DNA of 64,000 nt from Maritimibacter sp. 55A14 (GCF_003122205.1 NZ_QEYE01000012.1:1-64000), one strand, 5' to 3'; counted from the stretch's first letter, positions 17,521 through 26,998 are shown. Numbers and translations are program-made. Notes: generated from the sequence alone by a model not told the origin.

Positions 17521-18963
17521 ATGGACATCACGTTTCTTCTCAACGGGGAGACCGTAGAACTCCGCGCCGTCTCGCCCACCGAGACCCTGCTCGACTGGCT
17601 GCGTGAGCGCCGCGGGCTGACCGGCACCAAGGAAGGCTGCAACGAGGGCGATTGCGGGGCCTGCACGGTCATGGTGCTCTCCGAAGCGAAACCGCGCCCG
17701 CTCTGGCGCGCGCTCAACGCGTGCATCCTCTTCCTGCCCCAGCTCCACCACCGCGCGCTGCGCACTGTCGAAGGCATCTCCGGTCCAGATGGCGCGCTCC
17801 ACCCCGTGCAGCAGGCGATGATCGACCATCACGGCGCGCAATGCGGGTTCTGCACACCCGGTTTCGTCGTCGCCATGGCCGCCGCGCATGCCAATGGAAG
17901 ACGCGACTTCAACGACGCGCTGGCGGGAAATCTCTGCCGCTGCACGGGCTACGCACCGATCATCCGGGCCGCCGAGGCCGCAACCGCCGCCCCGGTCCCC
18001 GCCTGGATCGCCGAGGATGCCGAAAAGCTGCGCCGCTTCTTCTTGCCCGAAATATCCTCGGGGGGGCCCGAAGGGCGGGGGGCGGAAAGCCCCCCTCCGG
18101 CCGGCGACGGCTTCCTGCCGGCCGATCTCGACGCGCTGGCCGCCTGGTATGCCGAGAACCCCGACGCCACGCTGATCGGCGGGGCCACGGACGTCGGGCT
18201 CTGGGTGACCAAGGCGCTGCGTGACCTGCCGAAACCCTGTTTCCTGGCCCACCTCCCCGAACTGCGCCGGATCGAGGAGACGCCCGACGGCCTGCGCATC
18301 GGCGCAGGCGTGACGCTCAACGCCCTGCGCGAGGCCATCGCGCCCCTGCATCCCGATTTCGCCGAGTTGATCCGCCGCTATGGCTCCGACCAGGTGCGCG
18401 GCGCGGCCACGATCGGCGGCAACATCGCCAACGGCTCGCCGATCGGGGACGGGCCGCCGGCGCTGATCGCGCTGGGCGCGGACCTGCACCTGCGCCGCGG
18501 CGACGCACGGCGTTCGATGCCGCTGGAGGATTTCTTCCTCGATTACGGCAAGCAGGACCGCGCGCCCGGCGAGTTTGTCGAGGCGGTGACGATCCCGCGC
18601 CAGACGGACCGGCTGAAATGCTACAAGCTGTCGAAACGGTTTGACCAGGATATCTCGGCGGTCTGCGGCTGTTTCAGCATCACGGTCGAGGATGGAAGGG
18701 TCACCGCGGCGCGCATCGCCTTCGGCGGCATGGCCGCCACGCCCCGGCGCGCCTGCGCGGTCGAGACCGCACTTACAGGCCAGGACTGGTGCGAGGAGGC
18801 GATCCGCGCCGCGCAGGCGGCGTTCGACCGGGATTTCCAGCCGATCGACGACATGCGCGCTTCGGCCCGCTACCGGATGGAAGCCGGGCGCGCCATGCTG
18901 ATGCGCTATTTCCTGGAGGACGGCGCCACCGCACCGACCCGCGTTCTGGAGGTACGGGCATGA
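17521..18963 (+). CDS. xdhA: Xanthine dehydrogenase small subunit (FeS/FAD)
   Basis: A 480-residue XdhA. The first [2Fe-2S] cluster ligands are in EGCNEGDCGACTVM, the second in CGFCTPGF and NLCRCTGYAP; the FAD-binding domain follows with GGATDVGLWVTK and GAATIGGNIANGSPIGD, then the CODH flavoprotein C-terminal domain. It passes electrons from the molybdenum centre of XdhB to FAD and NAD+. Between the FeS and FAD domains, residues about 172-205 (FFLPEISSGGPEG...) are an insertion encoded by a repeat element (18036-18066) and adjoining GC-rich palindrome. First gene of the operon; its stop overlaps xdhB by ATGA. Confidence 0.95.
   Translation: MDITFLLNGETVELRAVSPTETLLDWLRERRGLTGTKEGCNEGDCGACTVMVLSEAKPRPLWRALNACILFLPQLHHRALRTVEGISGPDGALHPVQQAMIDHHGAQCGFCTPGFVVAMAAAHANGRRDFNDALAGNLCRCTGYAPIIRAAEAATAAPVPAWIAEDAEKLRRFFLPEISSGGPEGRGAESPPPAGDGFLPADLDALAAWYAENPDATLIGGATDVGLWVTKALRDLPKPCFLAHLPELRRIEETPDGLRIGAGVTLNALREAIAPLHPDFAELIRRYGSDQVRGAATIGGNIANGSPIGDGPPALIALGADLHLRRGDARRSMPLEDFFLDYGKQDRAPGEFVEAVTIPRQTDRLKCYKLSKRFDQDISAVCGCFSITVEDGRVTAARIAFGGMAATPRRACAVETALTGQDWCEEAIRAAQAAFDRDFQPIDDMRASARYRMEAGRAMLMRYFLEDGATAPTRVLEVRA
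18036..18105 (-). repeat. Interspersed repeat copy 1, in frame within xdhA
   Basis: Read on the minus strand the core is GAGGATATTTCGGGCAAGA followed by AGAAG, matching the copies at 20132-20160 and 49660-49687. It is flanked by a GC-rich inverted repeat (GGGGGCTTTCC/GGAAAGCCCCC arrangement near 18061-18105). The repeat is translated in the xdhA frame as FFLPEISSGG and extends the linker between two domains without disrupting either. Confidence 0.65.
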
Positions 18964-21308
18964 GCATCGCGAAACCCCTGCCCCACGACGCCGCGCGCCT
19001 GCATGTCACCGGAACCGCGCGCTATATCGACGACATCCCGGTGCCGGCGGGCTGCCTGCACCTGGCCTTCGGGGTCTCGCCGGTGGCGCATGGTTGGATC
19101 ACCAAGCTCGATCTCGACCCGGTGCGGCGCGCGCCGGGTGTCGTCGCGGTCCTGACCGCCGCCGACCTGCCCGGCGCCAACGACGTCTCGCCCTCGGTGC
19201 ATGACGAGCCGCTCCTGAGCGACGGGTCAGTGCACTATGTGGGCCAGCCGGTCTTCCTGGTGGTCGCGACGAGCCATCTGGCCGCGCGCAAGGCCGCCCG
19301 CCTGGCCGGGATCGCCTGCGACGAGGAGACACCGGTGCTGAGCGTGGACGATGCGCTGGCCGCGGACAGCCGGCTGGAGCCGCCGGTAACCTGGGAGAAG
19401 GGCGATGCGGAGGCCGCGCTGGCCGCCGCCCCCCGCCGGGTCGAGGGCGTGATGGAACTGGGTGGGCAGGAACATTTCTACCTGGAAGGCCAAGCGGCGC
19501 TGGCGCTGCCGCAGGAGGGCGGCGACATGGTGGTGCATGCCTCCTCGCAGCACCCGACGGAGATCCAGCATAAGGTTGCCCATGCCCTGGGCATGCCGAT
19601 GAACGCGGTGCGCGTCGAGGTGCGCCGTATGGGGGGCGGCTTCGGCGGCAAGGAAAGCCAGGGCAACGCGCTGGCGGTGGCCTGCGCCGTGGCCGCGCGG
19701 CTGACCGGGCGGGCCTGCAAGATGCGCTACGACCGCGACGACGACATGACAATCACCGGCAAGCGCCACGATTTCCGCATCGCCTACCGGGCGGGATTCG
19801 ACGGCGACGGGCGGCTCCTGTCGGTGATCTTCGAGCAATTTGCCCGCTGCGGCTGGGCGATGGATCTGTCGATGCCCGTGGCTGACCGCGCCATGCTGCA
19901 TGCCGACAACGCCTATCACCTGCCGGCAGCGCGGATCACCTCGCACCGGCTGCGCACCAACACCCAGAGCGCGACCGCCTTCCGCGGCTTCGGCGGGCCG
20001 CAGGGCATGGTCGGCATCGAGCGGGTGATCGACCATGTCGCCCATGCGCTGGGCCGCGACCCGGCCGGCATCCGGCGGGCGAATTACTATGCCGACGATC
20101 CGGAAGCGGGGGGCTGCCCGCCCCCCGCACCCCCCGGGGATATTTCCGGCAAGAAGAAAGTCCAGACCACGCCCTACGGGATGGAGGTGGAGGATTGCGT
20201 GATCGGCGCGATCACCGAAGCGCTGCTGGAGAGCTCGGACTACCGTGCCCGGCGGGCGGAGATCGCGCGCTGGAACGCCGGCAGCCCGGTCCTCAAACGC
20301 GGGATCGCGCTGACGCCGGTCAAGTTCGGCATATCCTTCACGCTGACCCATCTCAACCAAGCCGGGGCGCTGGTGCATCTCTACCAGGACGGCTCGATCC
20401 ACATGAACCACGGCGGCACGGAGATGGGTCAGGGGCTTTTCCAGAAGGTCGCGCAGGTCGCCGCGGCGCGCTTCGGCCAGCCGCCCGACGCCGTCAAGAT
20501 CACCGCGACCGACACCGGCAAGGTGCCCAACACCTCGGCCACCGCGGCCTCGTCCGGCTCGGATTTGAACGGCATGGCCGTCAAGGCCGCCTGCGACAAG
20601 ATCACCGCGCGGCTGGCGGAGTTCCTGGCCGCCGAGCACCAGACCACGCCCGACCGGGTGGCGTTCCGCGATGGCGCGGTCTTCGTGGGCGAGGAGCGGC
20701 TCGACTTCGCCGCGGTTGCGGAGCGGGCATATCGCGCGCGAGTGCCGCTTTCGGCCACCGGGTTCTATGCGACACCGAAGATCACCTGGGACCGTGTGGC
20801 AGGCCGCGGCCGGCCGTTCTTCTATTTTGCCTATGGCGCGGCGGTCACCGAGGCGGTGATCGACACGCTGACCGGCGAGTACCGGATGCTGCGCGCGGAC
20901 ATCCTGCATGATGCGGGCGCCTCGCTGAATCCGGCGCTGGACATGGGACAGGTCGAAGGAGGATTCGTACAGGGCGCGGGCTGGCTGACCACCGAGGAAC
21001 TGGTCTGGGACGAGAGGGGTCGGCTTGCGACGCATGCGCCCTCGACCTACAAGATCCCGGCCTGTTCGGATCGGCCGGAGATCTTCAACGCCGCGCTCTG
21101 GGACCGGGGCCGCAACCGCGAGGACACGATCTATCGTTCCAAGGCGGTGGGCGAACCGCCGCTGATGCTGGGCATCTCGGCGCTGATGGCGCTCTCGGAT
21201 GCCGTGGCGGCCTGCGGCGACGGGCATCTCTATCCGGGACTCGACGCCCCGGCGACGCCGGAACGGGTGCTGGCGGCGGTGGCGCGCCAAAGGGAGGGCG
21301 TGGCATGA
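18960..21308 (+). CDS. xdhB: Xanthine dehydrogenase large (molybdopterin) subunit
   Basis: A 782-residue XdhB with the molybdenum cofactor and substrate site. Recognisable segments are the N-terminal TARYIDDIPVPAGCLH, RRMGGGFGGKESQGN, the AFRGFGGPQGM loop with the substrate arginine, NHGGTEMGQGL and the C-terminal KAVGEPPLMLG carrying the catalytic glutamate. The start at 18960 overlaps the xdhA stop. An in-frame insertion (PEAGGCPPPAPPGDISGKKK, about residues 383-402) from a repeat element separates NYYADD from TPYGMEVEDC, which in related enzymes are nearly adjacent. Converts hypoxanthine and xanthine to urate in the cytoplasm. Confidence 0.95.
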   Translation: MSIAKPLPHDAARLHVTGTARYIDDIPVPAGCLHLAFGVSPVAHGWITKLDLDPVRRAPGVVAVLTAADLPGANDVSPSVHDEPLLSDGSVHYVGQPVFLVVATSHLAARKAARLAGIACDEETPVLSVDDALAADSRLEPPVTWEKGDAEAALAAAPRRVEGVMELGGQEHFYLEGQAALALPQEGGDMVVHASSQHPTEIQHKVAHALGMPMNAVRVEVRRMGGGFGGKESQGNALAVACAVAARLTGRACKMRYDRDDDMTITGKRHDFRIAYRAGFDGDGRLLSVIFEQFARCGWAMDLSMPVADRAMLHADNAYHLPAARITSHRLRTNTQSATAFRGFGGPQGMVGIERVIDHVAHALGRDPAGIRRANYYADDPEAGGCPPPAPPGDISGKKKVQTTPYGMEVEDCVIGAITEALLESSDYRARRAEIARWNAGSPVLKRGIALTPVKFGISFTLTHLNQAGALVHLYQDGSIHMNHGGTEMGQGLFQKVAQVAAARFGQPPDAVKITATDTGKVPNTSATAASSGSDLNGMAVKAACDKITARLAEFLAAEHQTTPDRVAFRDGAVFVGEERLDFAAVAERAYRARVPLSATGFYATPKITWDRVAGRGRPFFYFAYGAAVTEAVIDTLTGEYRMLRADILHDAGASLNPALDMGQVEGGFVQGAGWLTTEELVWDERGRLATHAPSTYKIPACSDRPEIFNAALWDRGRNREDTIYRSKAVGEPPLMLGISALMALSDAVAACGDGHLYPGLDAPATPERVLAAVARQREGVA
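20108..20160 (+). repeat. Interspersed repeat copy 2, in frame within xdhB
   Basis: The core GGGGATATTTCCGGCAAGAA continues with GAAAG at 20137-20160, and is preceded by a GC-rich CCCGCCCCCCGCACCCC tract. In the xdhB frame it gives PPGDISGKKK. Opposite orientation to copy 1, so a different frame of the element is translated. Confidence 0.65.
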
Positions 21309-22291
21309 GCTTCGATGCGGAGGCGCTGCGCGCGGCGATCGCGCGCCACGGCCCGGTTGCGCGCGTGGTGATCGCGGAGGTGGCGGGCTCCGCCCCACGC
21401 GAGCCGGGCGCGGCGATGCTGGTCTGGCCCGGCGGGCAGTCCGGCACGATCGGCGGCGGCGCGCTGGAATGGGAGGCGGCCGGGATCGCACGCGACCGGC
21501 TGGCCGCGGCGCGGGCGGCGCCGGGTCATGAGTATTTGGAGAAAGATGAAGGGCGCGGGGCGGCGCTGATCCTGCGCCGCCCGCTGGGGCCGGCGCTGGG
21601 TCAATGCTGCGGCGGCGCGGTGGTGCTGGTGGTCGAGATCTTCGCCGCGGTGCCGGAAGCGGAGGCGGGCGTGGTGGCGCGCCCGGTTTCCGGCGCCGCG
21701 GAGATGCCGCTGGCCCTGCGCCGGCTGCTCGCGCAGGCGCGCAGCGGCGGGCACGCGCCCGTACCGCAGCTTCTCGAGGGCTGGATGGTGGAGCCGCTCA
21801 GCCGGGCGCAGCGCGAGATATGGATCTGGGGCGCGGGCCATGTGGGCCGTGCGCTGGTCGCCACCCTGGCGCCGCTTCCGGAGTTCGCGATCACCTGGGT
21901 CGACACAGCGGCCGACCGCTTTCCGGAGGATGTCCGCGACGGCATCACACAGCTTGTGGCGGTCAACCCGGCCGATCTGGTGGCCCATGCCCCGGCCACG
22001 GCCGAGCATCTGGTACTGACCTATTCGCACGCGCTCGACCTGGAGCTTTGCCATCGCCTGCTGGGCCACGGCTTCGCCCGCGCCGGGCTGATCGGGTCGG
22101 CCACGAAATGGGCACGCTTTCGCCGCCGGCTTCGGCAACTGGGCCATTCGCCTGCCCGAATCTCGCGCATCGACTGCCCGATCGGCGATCCGGCACTTGG
22201 CAAGCATCCGCGGGCCATCGCCATCGGCGTGGCATCTGAAATGCTGCGCCCCGGCGCCGCCCGGCAGAAATCCCAGGAGAATCGCGCATGA
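21305..22291 (+). CDS. xdhC: Xanthine dehydrogenase accessory protein XdhC
   Basis: A 328-residue XdhC/CoxI family chaperone that binds molybdenum cofactor, promotes its sulfuration and inserts it into XdhB. The N-terminal XdhC domain includes GSAPREPGAAMLVW, GTIGGGALEWEA and the paired cysteines of GQCCGG; the C-terminal Rossmann part has IWIWGAGHVGRALV. It overlaps both neighbours by ATGA. Residues HEYLEKDEG come from a degenerate copy of the interspersed repeat (21527-21553) in the linker before LGPALGQCCGG. Confidence 0.93.
   Translation: MSFDAEALRAAIARHGPVARVVIAEVAGSAPREPGAAMLVWPGGQSGTIGGGALEWEAAGIARDRLAAARAAPGHEYLEKDEGRGAALILRRPLGPALGQCCGGAVVLVVEIFAAVPEAEAGVVARPVSGAAEMPLALRRLLAQARSGGHAPVPQLLEGWMVEPLSRAQREIWIWGAGHVGRALVATLAPLPEFAITWVDTAADRFPEDVRDGITQLVAVNPADLVAHAPATAEHLVLTYSHALDLELCHRLLGHGFARAGLIGSATKWARFRRRLRQLGHSPARISRIDCPIGDPALGKHPRAIAIGVASEMLRPGAARQKSQENRA
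21527..21555 (+). repeat. Interspersed repeat copy 3 (degenerate), in frame within xdhC
   Basis: GAGTATTTGGAGAAAGATGA followed by AGGG resembles the core of the intergenic copy at 49660-49687 (GGATACTTGGAGCAAGAAGA). It reads HEYLEKDEG in the xdhC frame. The GC-rich flanks of the other copies are weak here, so this is the least certain copy. Confidence 0.45.
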
Positions 22292-23832
22292 CCAGTTTGC
22301 TGACCATCGAGGGGCTGACCAAGGCCTATCCCGGCGTCGTGGCCAATGACGACGTGACCTTCGCCATCGCGCCGGGCGAGGTGCATGCGCTGCTGGGCGA
22401 GAACGGCGCGGGCAAATCGACGCTGGTGAAGATGATCTACGGTCTGGTGCGGCCCGATGCGGGCCAGATGACGCTGCACCGCCAGCCCTTTTCGCCTTCC
22501 AAGCCGTCGGAGGCGCGGGCCCGCGGGGTGGCGATGGTGTTTCAGCATTTCTCGCTCTTCGAAGCGCTCAGCGTGGCCGAGAACGTCGCGCTGGGCATGG
22601 AAGATCCGCCGCCGCAGCGCCAGCTGGCGCGACGCATCCGCGACGTGTCGGAAGCCTATGGGCTGCCGCTCGACCCCGACCGGCTGGTGGGCGATCTTTC
22701 GGCCGGCGAACGCCAGCGAGTGGAAATCATCCGCTGCCTGTTGCAGGATCCCAAGCTCCTGATCATGGACGAGCCGACCTCGGTGCTGACGCCGCAGGAG
22801 GTGGAGGTGCTATTCAAGACGCTCCGCACACTCGCCGCGGAGGGCACGGCGATCCTTTATATCTCCCACAAGCTCGACGAGATCCGGACGCTCTGCGACG
22901 GGGCGACCGTGCTGCGGCTGGGCCGCGTCGTGGGCAGTTGCAACCCGCGCGAAAAGTCCGCCTCGGAACTGGCGGAGATGATGGTGGGCAGCGCGCTCAA
23001 ACCACCGGCCCGCGACGGGGCCGAACCCGGCGAGATCGTGCTCGACGTGACCGGCCTGTCGGTCAAGTCGGCCAACCCGTTCGGCACGTCGCTCAAGAAC
23101 ATCCATTTCACGGTTCGCGCGGGCGAAGTGCTGGGCATCGGCGGGGTCGCGGGCAACGGGCAGGACGAGTTGCTGGCAGCGCTTTCGGGCGAGGCGCGCG
23201 CGGTGCCTGAGGCAGTGAAGTTCCAGGGCCGGCCGGTGGGTCACCTGGGGCCGAACGAGCGCCGGGTGCTGGGCATCCTGTCGGCCCCGGAGGAACGGCT
23301 GGGCCATGCCGCCGCGCCGGATATGAGCCTGACCGAAAACGCGCTGCTGACCGGTGCGATCCGCGAGGGGCTGACGCGGGGCGGGTTCCTGCGCTGGGAC
23401 GCGGCGGAGGATTTCGCGCGCCGGATCGTCAAGGAGTTCGACGTGCGCACACCGGGCGTGTCGAACGTGGCGCGCGCGCTCTCGGGCGGCAACCTGCAGA
23501 AATTCGTAATCGGCCGGGAGGTGCTGCAACGCCCAGACGTGCTGGTGGTCAACCAGCCGACATGGGGTGTGGACGCCTCGGCCGCCGCCGCGATCCGGCA
23601 GGCGCTGCTCGATCTCGCGGCACGCGGTACGGCGGTGATCTGCATCAGCCAGGATCTGGACGAACTGATGGAGATTTCCGACCGCTTCGCCGCGCTCAAT
23701 GGCGGCCGCCTGACCGCGCGGCGCCCTGCCAAGGGCCTGACGGTGGAGGAAATCGGCATGATGATGGGCGGCGCGCATGACATGGAACCCCCTGCACAGA
23801 CAGCCCCGGAGGTCCGCCATGTTGAGGCTTGA
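22288..23832 (+). CDS. Nucleoside-type ABC transporter ATP-binding protein (two ABC domains)
   Basis: A 514-residue protein with two ABC ATPase domains, as in transporters that use BMP-type binding proteins. Domain 1 has Walker A GENGAGKST, signature LSAGERQRVEI and Walker B LLIMDEPTSVLTP; domain 2 (from about residue 255) has GVAGNGQDELLAAL, a degenerate Walker A, and signature LSGGNLQKFVIGRE. It would energise import of purine nucleosides or bases. It overlaps xdhC by ATGA and the next gene by 14 bases. Confidence 0.92.
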   Translation: MTSLLTIEGLTKAYPGVVANDDVTFAIAPGEVHALLGENGAGKSTLVKMIYGLVRPDAGQMTLHRQPFSPSKPSEARARGVAMVFQHFSLFEALSVAENVALGMEDPPPQRQLARRIRDVSEAYGLPLDPDRLVGDLSAGERQRVEIIRCLLQDPKLLIMDEPTSVLTPQEVEVLFKTLRTLAAEGTAILYISHKLDEIRTLCDGATVLRLGRVVGSCNPREKSASELAEMMVGSALKPPARDGAEPGEIVLDVTGLSVKSANPFGTSLKNIHFTVRAGEVLGIGGVAGNGQDELLAALSGEARAVPEAVKFQGRPVGHLGPNERRVLGILSAPEERLGHAAAPDMSLTENALLTGAIREGLTRGGFLRWDAAEDFARRIVKEFDVRTPGVSNVARALSGGNLQKFVIGREVLQRPDVLVVNQPTWGVDASAAAAIRQALLDLAARGTAVICISQDLDELMEISDRFAALNGGRLTARRPAKGLTVEEIGMMMGGAHDMEPPAQTAPEVRHVEA

Positions 23833-24901
23833 GAAACGCCCCGTCCCCTCGCGGTTCTGGACGATCATGACGCCCGTGGTGGCGGTGGTCGCGACGATGG
23901 TCGCGGGCGGGCTGCTCTTCGCCTTCCTGGGCAAGGACCCGGTCGCGGCGATCCGCACGATCTTCTGGGACCCGATCTTCAGCGAGTTCGCCTGGTATTA
24001 CCGCGCGCAGCTCTTGGTGAAAGCCGCGCCGCTGATCCTGATCGCGCTGGGCTTGTCGCTGGGCTTCCGCGCCGGCATCTGGAACATCGGCGCGGAGGGG
24101 CAGTACATCGTCGGCGCGATCACCGGCGCGGCGGTAGGGCTGGCCTTCTATCCGCTCGACGCCTGGTACATCTTTCCGCTGATGATCCTCGCCGGCGCGC
24201 TGGGCGGCTGGGCCTGGGCGATGATCCCGGCGCTGCTGAAGATCCGCTTCGGCACAAACGAGATCCTGGTCTCGCTGATGCTGGTCTACGTGGCCGAGCA
24301 ATTGCTGGCTAAAATGTCACTGGGGTTGCTCAAGAACCCCGACGGGCATGGCTTTCCGGGCTCGCGCAACTTCCAGGAGTATCCCAGCGCGCATAACGTG
24401 GAATTGATCGAGGGCACAGGCATGCATGGCGGAGTACTCGCCGGATTCATTGCGGTGATCGCCGCCTATGTGCTGCTCAACCGGCACATTCTGGGCTACC
24501 AGATCAGGCTGACCGGGCAATCGGCGCGCGCCGCGCGCTTTGCCGGGGTGCGCCCCAAGCTGCTGGTGGCGTTCTGCCTGGGCACGTCCGGGGCGCTCGC
24601 CGGGCTCGCCGGACTTTTCGAGGTCGCCGGCCCTGCCGGGCAGATCACCATAGATTTCAACGTGGGCTACGGCTTCACCGCGATCATCGTGGCCTTCCTG
24701 GGCCGGCTGCATCCGGTGGGCATCCTGCTGGCCGGCCTGCTGATGGCGCTGACCTATGTCGGCGGCGAGATCGCGCAGGCCAACCTGCGCCTGCCGGCGG
24801 CCGCAATCCAGGCCTTCCAGGGGATGCTGCTCTTCTTCCTGCTGGGCTTCGACGTACTTGCCAATTACCGCATCCGCCCGATCAAGAGAGAGGTGGCCTG
24901 A
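23819..24901 (+). CDS. ABC transporter permease (nucleoside/BMP type), first
   Basis: A 360-residue inner-membrane permease with about ten hydrophobic segments. GLSLGFRAGIWNIGAEGQY is the family hallmark, with RFGTNEILVSLMLVYVAE following. The start at 23819 has GGAGG nine bases upstream and lies inside the end of the ATPase gene. Forms a heterodimeric channel with the next gene product. Confidence 0.92.
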   Translation: MLRLEKRPVPSRFWTIMTPVVAVVATMVAGGLLFAFLGKDPVAAIRTIFWDPIFSEFAWYYRAQLLVKAAPLILIALGLSLGFRAGIWNIGAEGQYIVGAITGAAVGLAFYPLDAWYIFPLMILAGALGGWAWAMIPALLKIRFGTNEILVSLMLVYVAEQLLAKMSLGLLKNPDGHGFPGSRNFQEYPSAHNVELIEGTGMHGGVLAGFIAVIAAYVLLNRHILGYQIRLTGQSARAARFAGVRPKLLVAFCLGTSGALAGLAGLFEVAGPAGQITIDFNVGYGFTAIIVAFLGRLHPVGILLAGLLMALTYVGGEIAQANLRLPAAAIQAFQGMLLFFLLGFDVLANYRIRPIKREVA

Positions 24902-24902
24902 C

Positions 24903-25835
24903 ATGGATCTGTCCGCAATCAATCCGCTGGTGCTGATCGCCAGCCTGATGGTCGCCGCGACACCGATCCTGCTGGCCGCGATCGGCGAGCTGGTGGTGGA
25001 GAAATCCGGCGTGCTCAACCTCGGGGTCGAGGGCATGATGATCACCGGCGCGATCTGCGGCTTCGCGATCGCGGTGGAAAGCTCCAGCCCCTGGCTGGGC
25101 CTGCTTGCGGCGGCAGGCGGCGGCGCGCTGCTGGCGCTGGTCTTCGGCGTGTTGACGCAGTTCTTCCTGTCCAATCAGGTGGCCACGGGCCTGGCACTGA
25201 CGCTCTTCGGGCTCGGGCTCTCGGCGTTGCTGGGACAGGGCTATGCCGGGATCAAGCCGCCGCCCTCGCCACGGCTCGACGTGCCGTTCCTGGCCGATCT
25301 GCCGGTGCTGGGGCGCGTGCTCTTCCAGCACGACTACATGGTCTATATCTCGATCCTGATCGTGGCCTGCGTCTGGGCGGTGCTGAAATACACCCGCGCC
25401 GGTCTGATCCTGCGCGCCGTGGGAGAGAGCCACGACGCCGCCCACGCGCTGGGCTACAAGGTGGTGCGCATCCGGCTGATGGCGATCGCCTTCGGCGGCG
25501 CCTGCGCGGGGCTGGGCGGCGCGTATCTGAGCCTGATCCGGGTGCCGCAATGGACCGAGGGCATGACCGCGGGCGCGGGCTGGATCGCGCTGGCGATCGT
25601 GGTCTTCGCCTCATGGCGGCCCTGGGGCGTACTCCTGGGCGCCTATCTTTTCGGCGGCGTGACGGTGCTGCAGCTCAACCTGCAGGCCGCGGGGCTGGAG
25701 TTGCCGGTCGAATACTTGTCCATGGCCCCGTATTTGATAACCATTCTCGTGCTGGTCATCATGTCCGCCGACCGGGGGCGCGCGGCACTCAACGCGCCCG
25801 CCGCGCTTGGCAAGATCTTCCACGCCTCGAGTTGA
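24903..25835 (+). CDS. ABC transporter permease (nucleoside/BMP type), second
   Basis: A 310-residue permease, paralogous to the preceding one, with VVEKSGVLNLGVEGMMI in place of the FRAGIWNIGAEG motif and about nine membrane segments. The ATG at 24903 is one base after the preceding stop. The pair with the two-domain ATPase and the downstream BMP protein makes a complete importer. Confidence 0.92.
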   Translation: MDLSAINPLVLIASLMVAATPILLAAIGELVVEKSGVLNLGVEGMMITGAICGFAIAVESSSPWLGLLAAAGGGALLALVFGVLTQFFLSNQVATGLALTLFGLGLSALLGQGYAGIKPPPSPRLDVPFLADLPVLGRVLFQHDYMVYISILIVACVWAVLKYTRAGLILRAVGESHDAAHALGYKVVRIRLMAIAFGGACAGLGGAYLSLIRVPQWTEGMTAGAGWIALAIVVFASWRPWGVLLGAYLFGGVTVLQLNLQAAGLELPVEYLSMAPYLITILVLVIMSADRGRAALNAPAALGKIFHASS

Positions 25836-25897
25836 GGCGCGGCACCAACGAACCGGGGCGGCAGCAAAGGCCGCCCCCCACCAACAGGGAGACCCAA

Positions 25898-26971
25898 ATG
25901 AACCATATCAGATCCATCCTTGCGGCGGCCGCGCTGTCGCTGGGCCTCGCGGCACCGGCGGCGGCCCAGGACCCGTTGAAGGTCGGCTTCGTCTATGTCG
26001 GCCCGATCGGCGATTTCGGCTGGTCCTACCAGCATGACCAGGGCCGACTGGCCGTGGAGGAGGAATTCGGCGACAATGTCGAGACCGTCTATCAGGAAAG
26101 CGTGCCGGAAGGCGCCGACGCGGAGCGGGTGCTGACGCAGATGGCGCTATCTGGCACCGATCTGATCTTCACCACCTCCTTTGGCTATATGGACCCCACG
26201 CTCAATGTTGCCAAGAAATTCCCGAACGTGAAATTCGAGCACGCCACGGGCTACAAGCGCGCACCCAATGTCTCGACCTATTCGGGGCGCTTCTACGAGG
26301 GACGCACGGTTCTGGGCCATATCGCCGGCCACATGACCAAGACCAACAAGATCGGCTATATCGCCTCCTTCCCGATCCCCGAGGTCGTGCGCGGCATCAA
26401 CGCCGCCTACCTGGCCGCCAAGGCGGTCAACCCGGATGTGAAGTTCAGCGTCGTCTGGGTGTCCACGTGGTTCGACCCCGCCAAGGAAGCCGACGCGGCC
26501 AATGCTCTGATCGACCAGGGCGCGGATGTCCTGATGCAGCACACCGACAGCCCGGCGGCCATGACCATCGCCGAGGACAAGGGCATCTACGCCTTCGGCC
26601 AGGCCTCCGACATGGAACGTTTCGGCCCGAACGCGCAGCTCACCGCGATCGTCGACAACTGGAACCCCTATTATATCGAGCGGGTCCACGCCGTGCTGGA
26701 GGGCACCTGGGAAAGCCAGGATAGCTGGCATGGCCTGGCCGAGGGCATGACGCAGATGGCGCCGCTCTCCGACGCGATACCCGACGACGTCAAAGCCTCG
26801 ACACAGGAAATCATCGACAAGCTTGCCTCGGGCGAGATGCACTCCTTCGAGGGGCCGATCAACCGGCAGGACGGCTCGGCGTGGCTTGCTGAAGGCGAAC
26901 GCGCCGAGGACGGCACGCTTCTGGGCATGGATTTCTATGTCGAGGGGATCGAGGGGTCGCTGCCCAAGTAA
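25898..26971 (+). CDS. BMP family ABC transporter substrate-binding protein
   Basis: A 357-residue periplasmic binding protein of the basic membrane protein (BMP/PnrA) family. A signal peptide runs to AAPAAAQ (about residue 24); there is no lipobox, so it is soluble. The mature part has KVGFVYVGPIGDFGWSYQHD and the hinge region GQASDMERFGPNAQL. Family members bind purine nucleosides; the xdhABC context supports a purine substrate such as guanosine, inosine or a free base. A terminator follows. Confidence 0.92.
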   Translation: MNHIRSILAAAALSLGLAAPAAAQDPLKVGFVYVGPIGDFGWSYQHDQGRLAVEEEFGDNVETVYQESVPEGADAERVLTQMALSGTDLIFTTSFGYMDPTLNVAKKFPNVKFEHATGYKRAPNVSTYSGRFYEGRTVLGHIAGHMTKTNKIGYIASFPIPEVVRGINAAYLAAKAVNPDVKFSVVWVSTWFDPAKEADAANALIDQGADVLMQHTDSPAAMTIAEDKGIYAFGQASDMERFGPNAQLTAIVDNWNPYYIERVHAVLEGTWESQDSWHGLAEGMTQMAPLSDAIPDDVKASTQEIIDKLASGEMHSFEGPINRQDGSAWLAEGERAEDGTLLGMDFYVEGIEGSLPK

Positions 26972-26998
26972 CTCCGCCCGGAACTGCAAGGCCATGGA

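Noticed and set aside
19227-21491. 754-codon minus-strand frame
   Set aside because: Antisense shadow of xdhB with Arg/His-rich composition.
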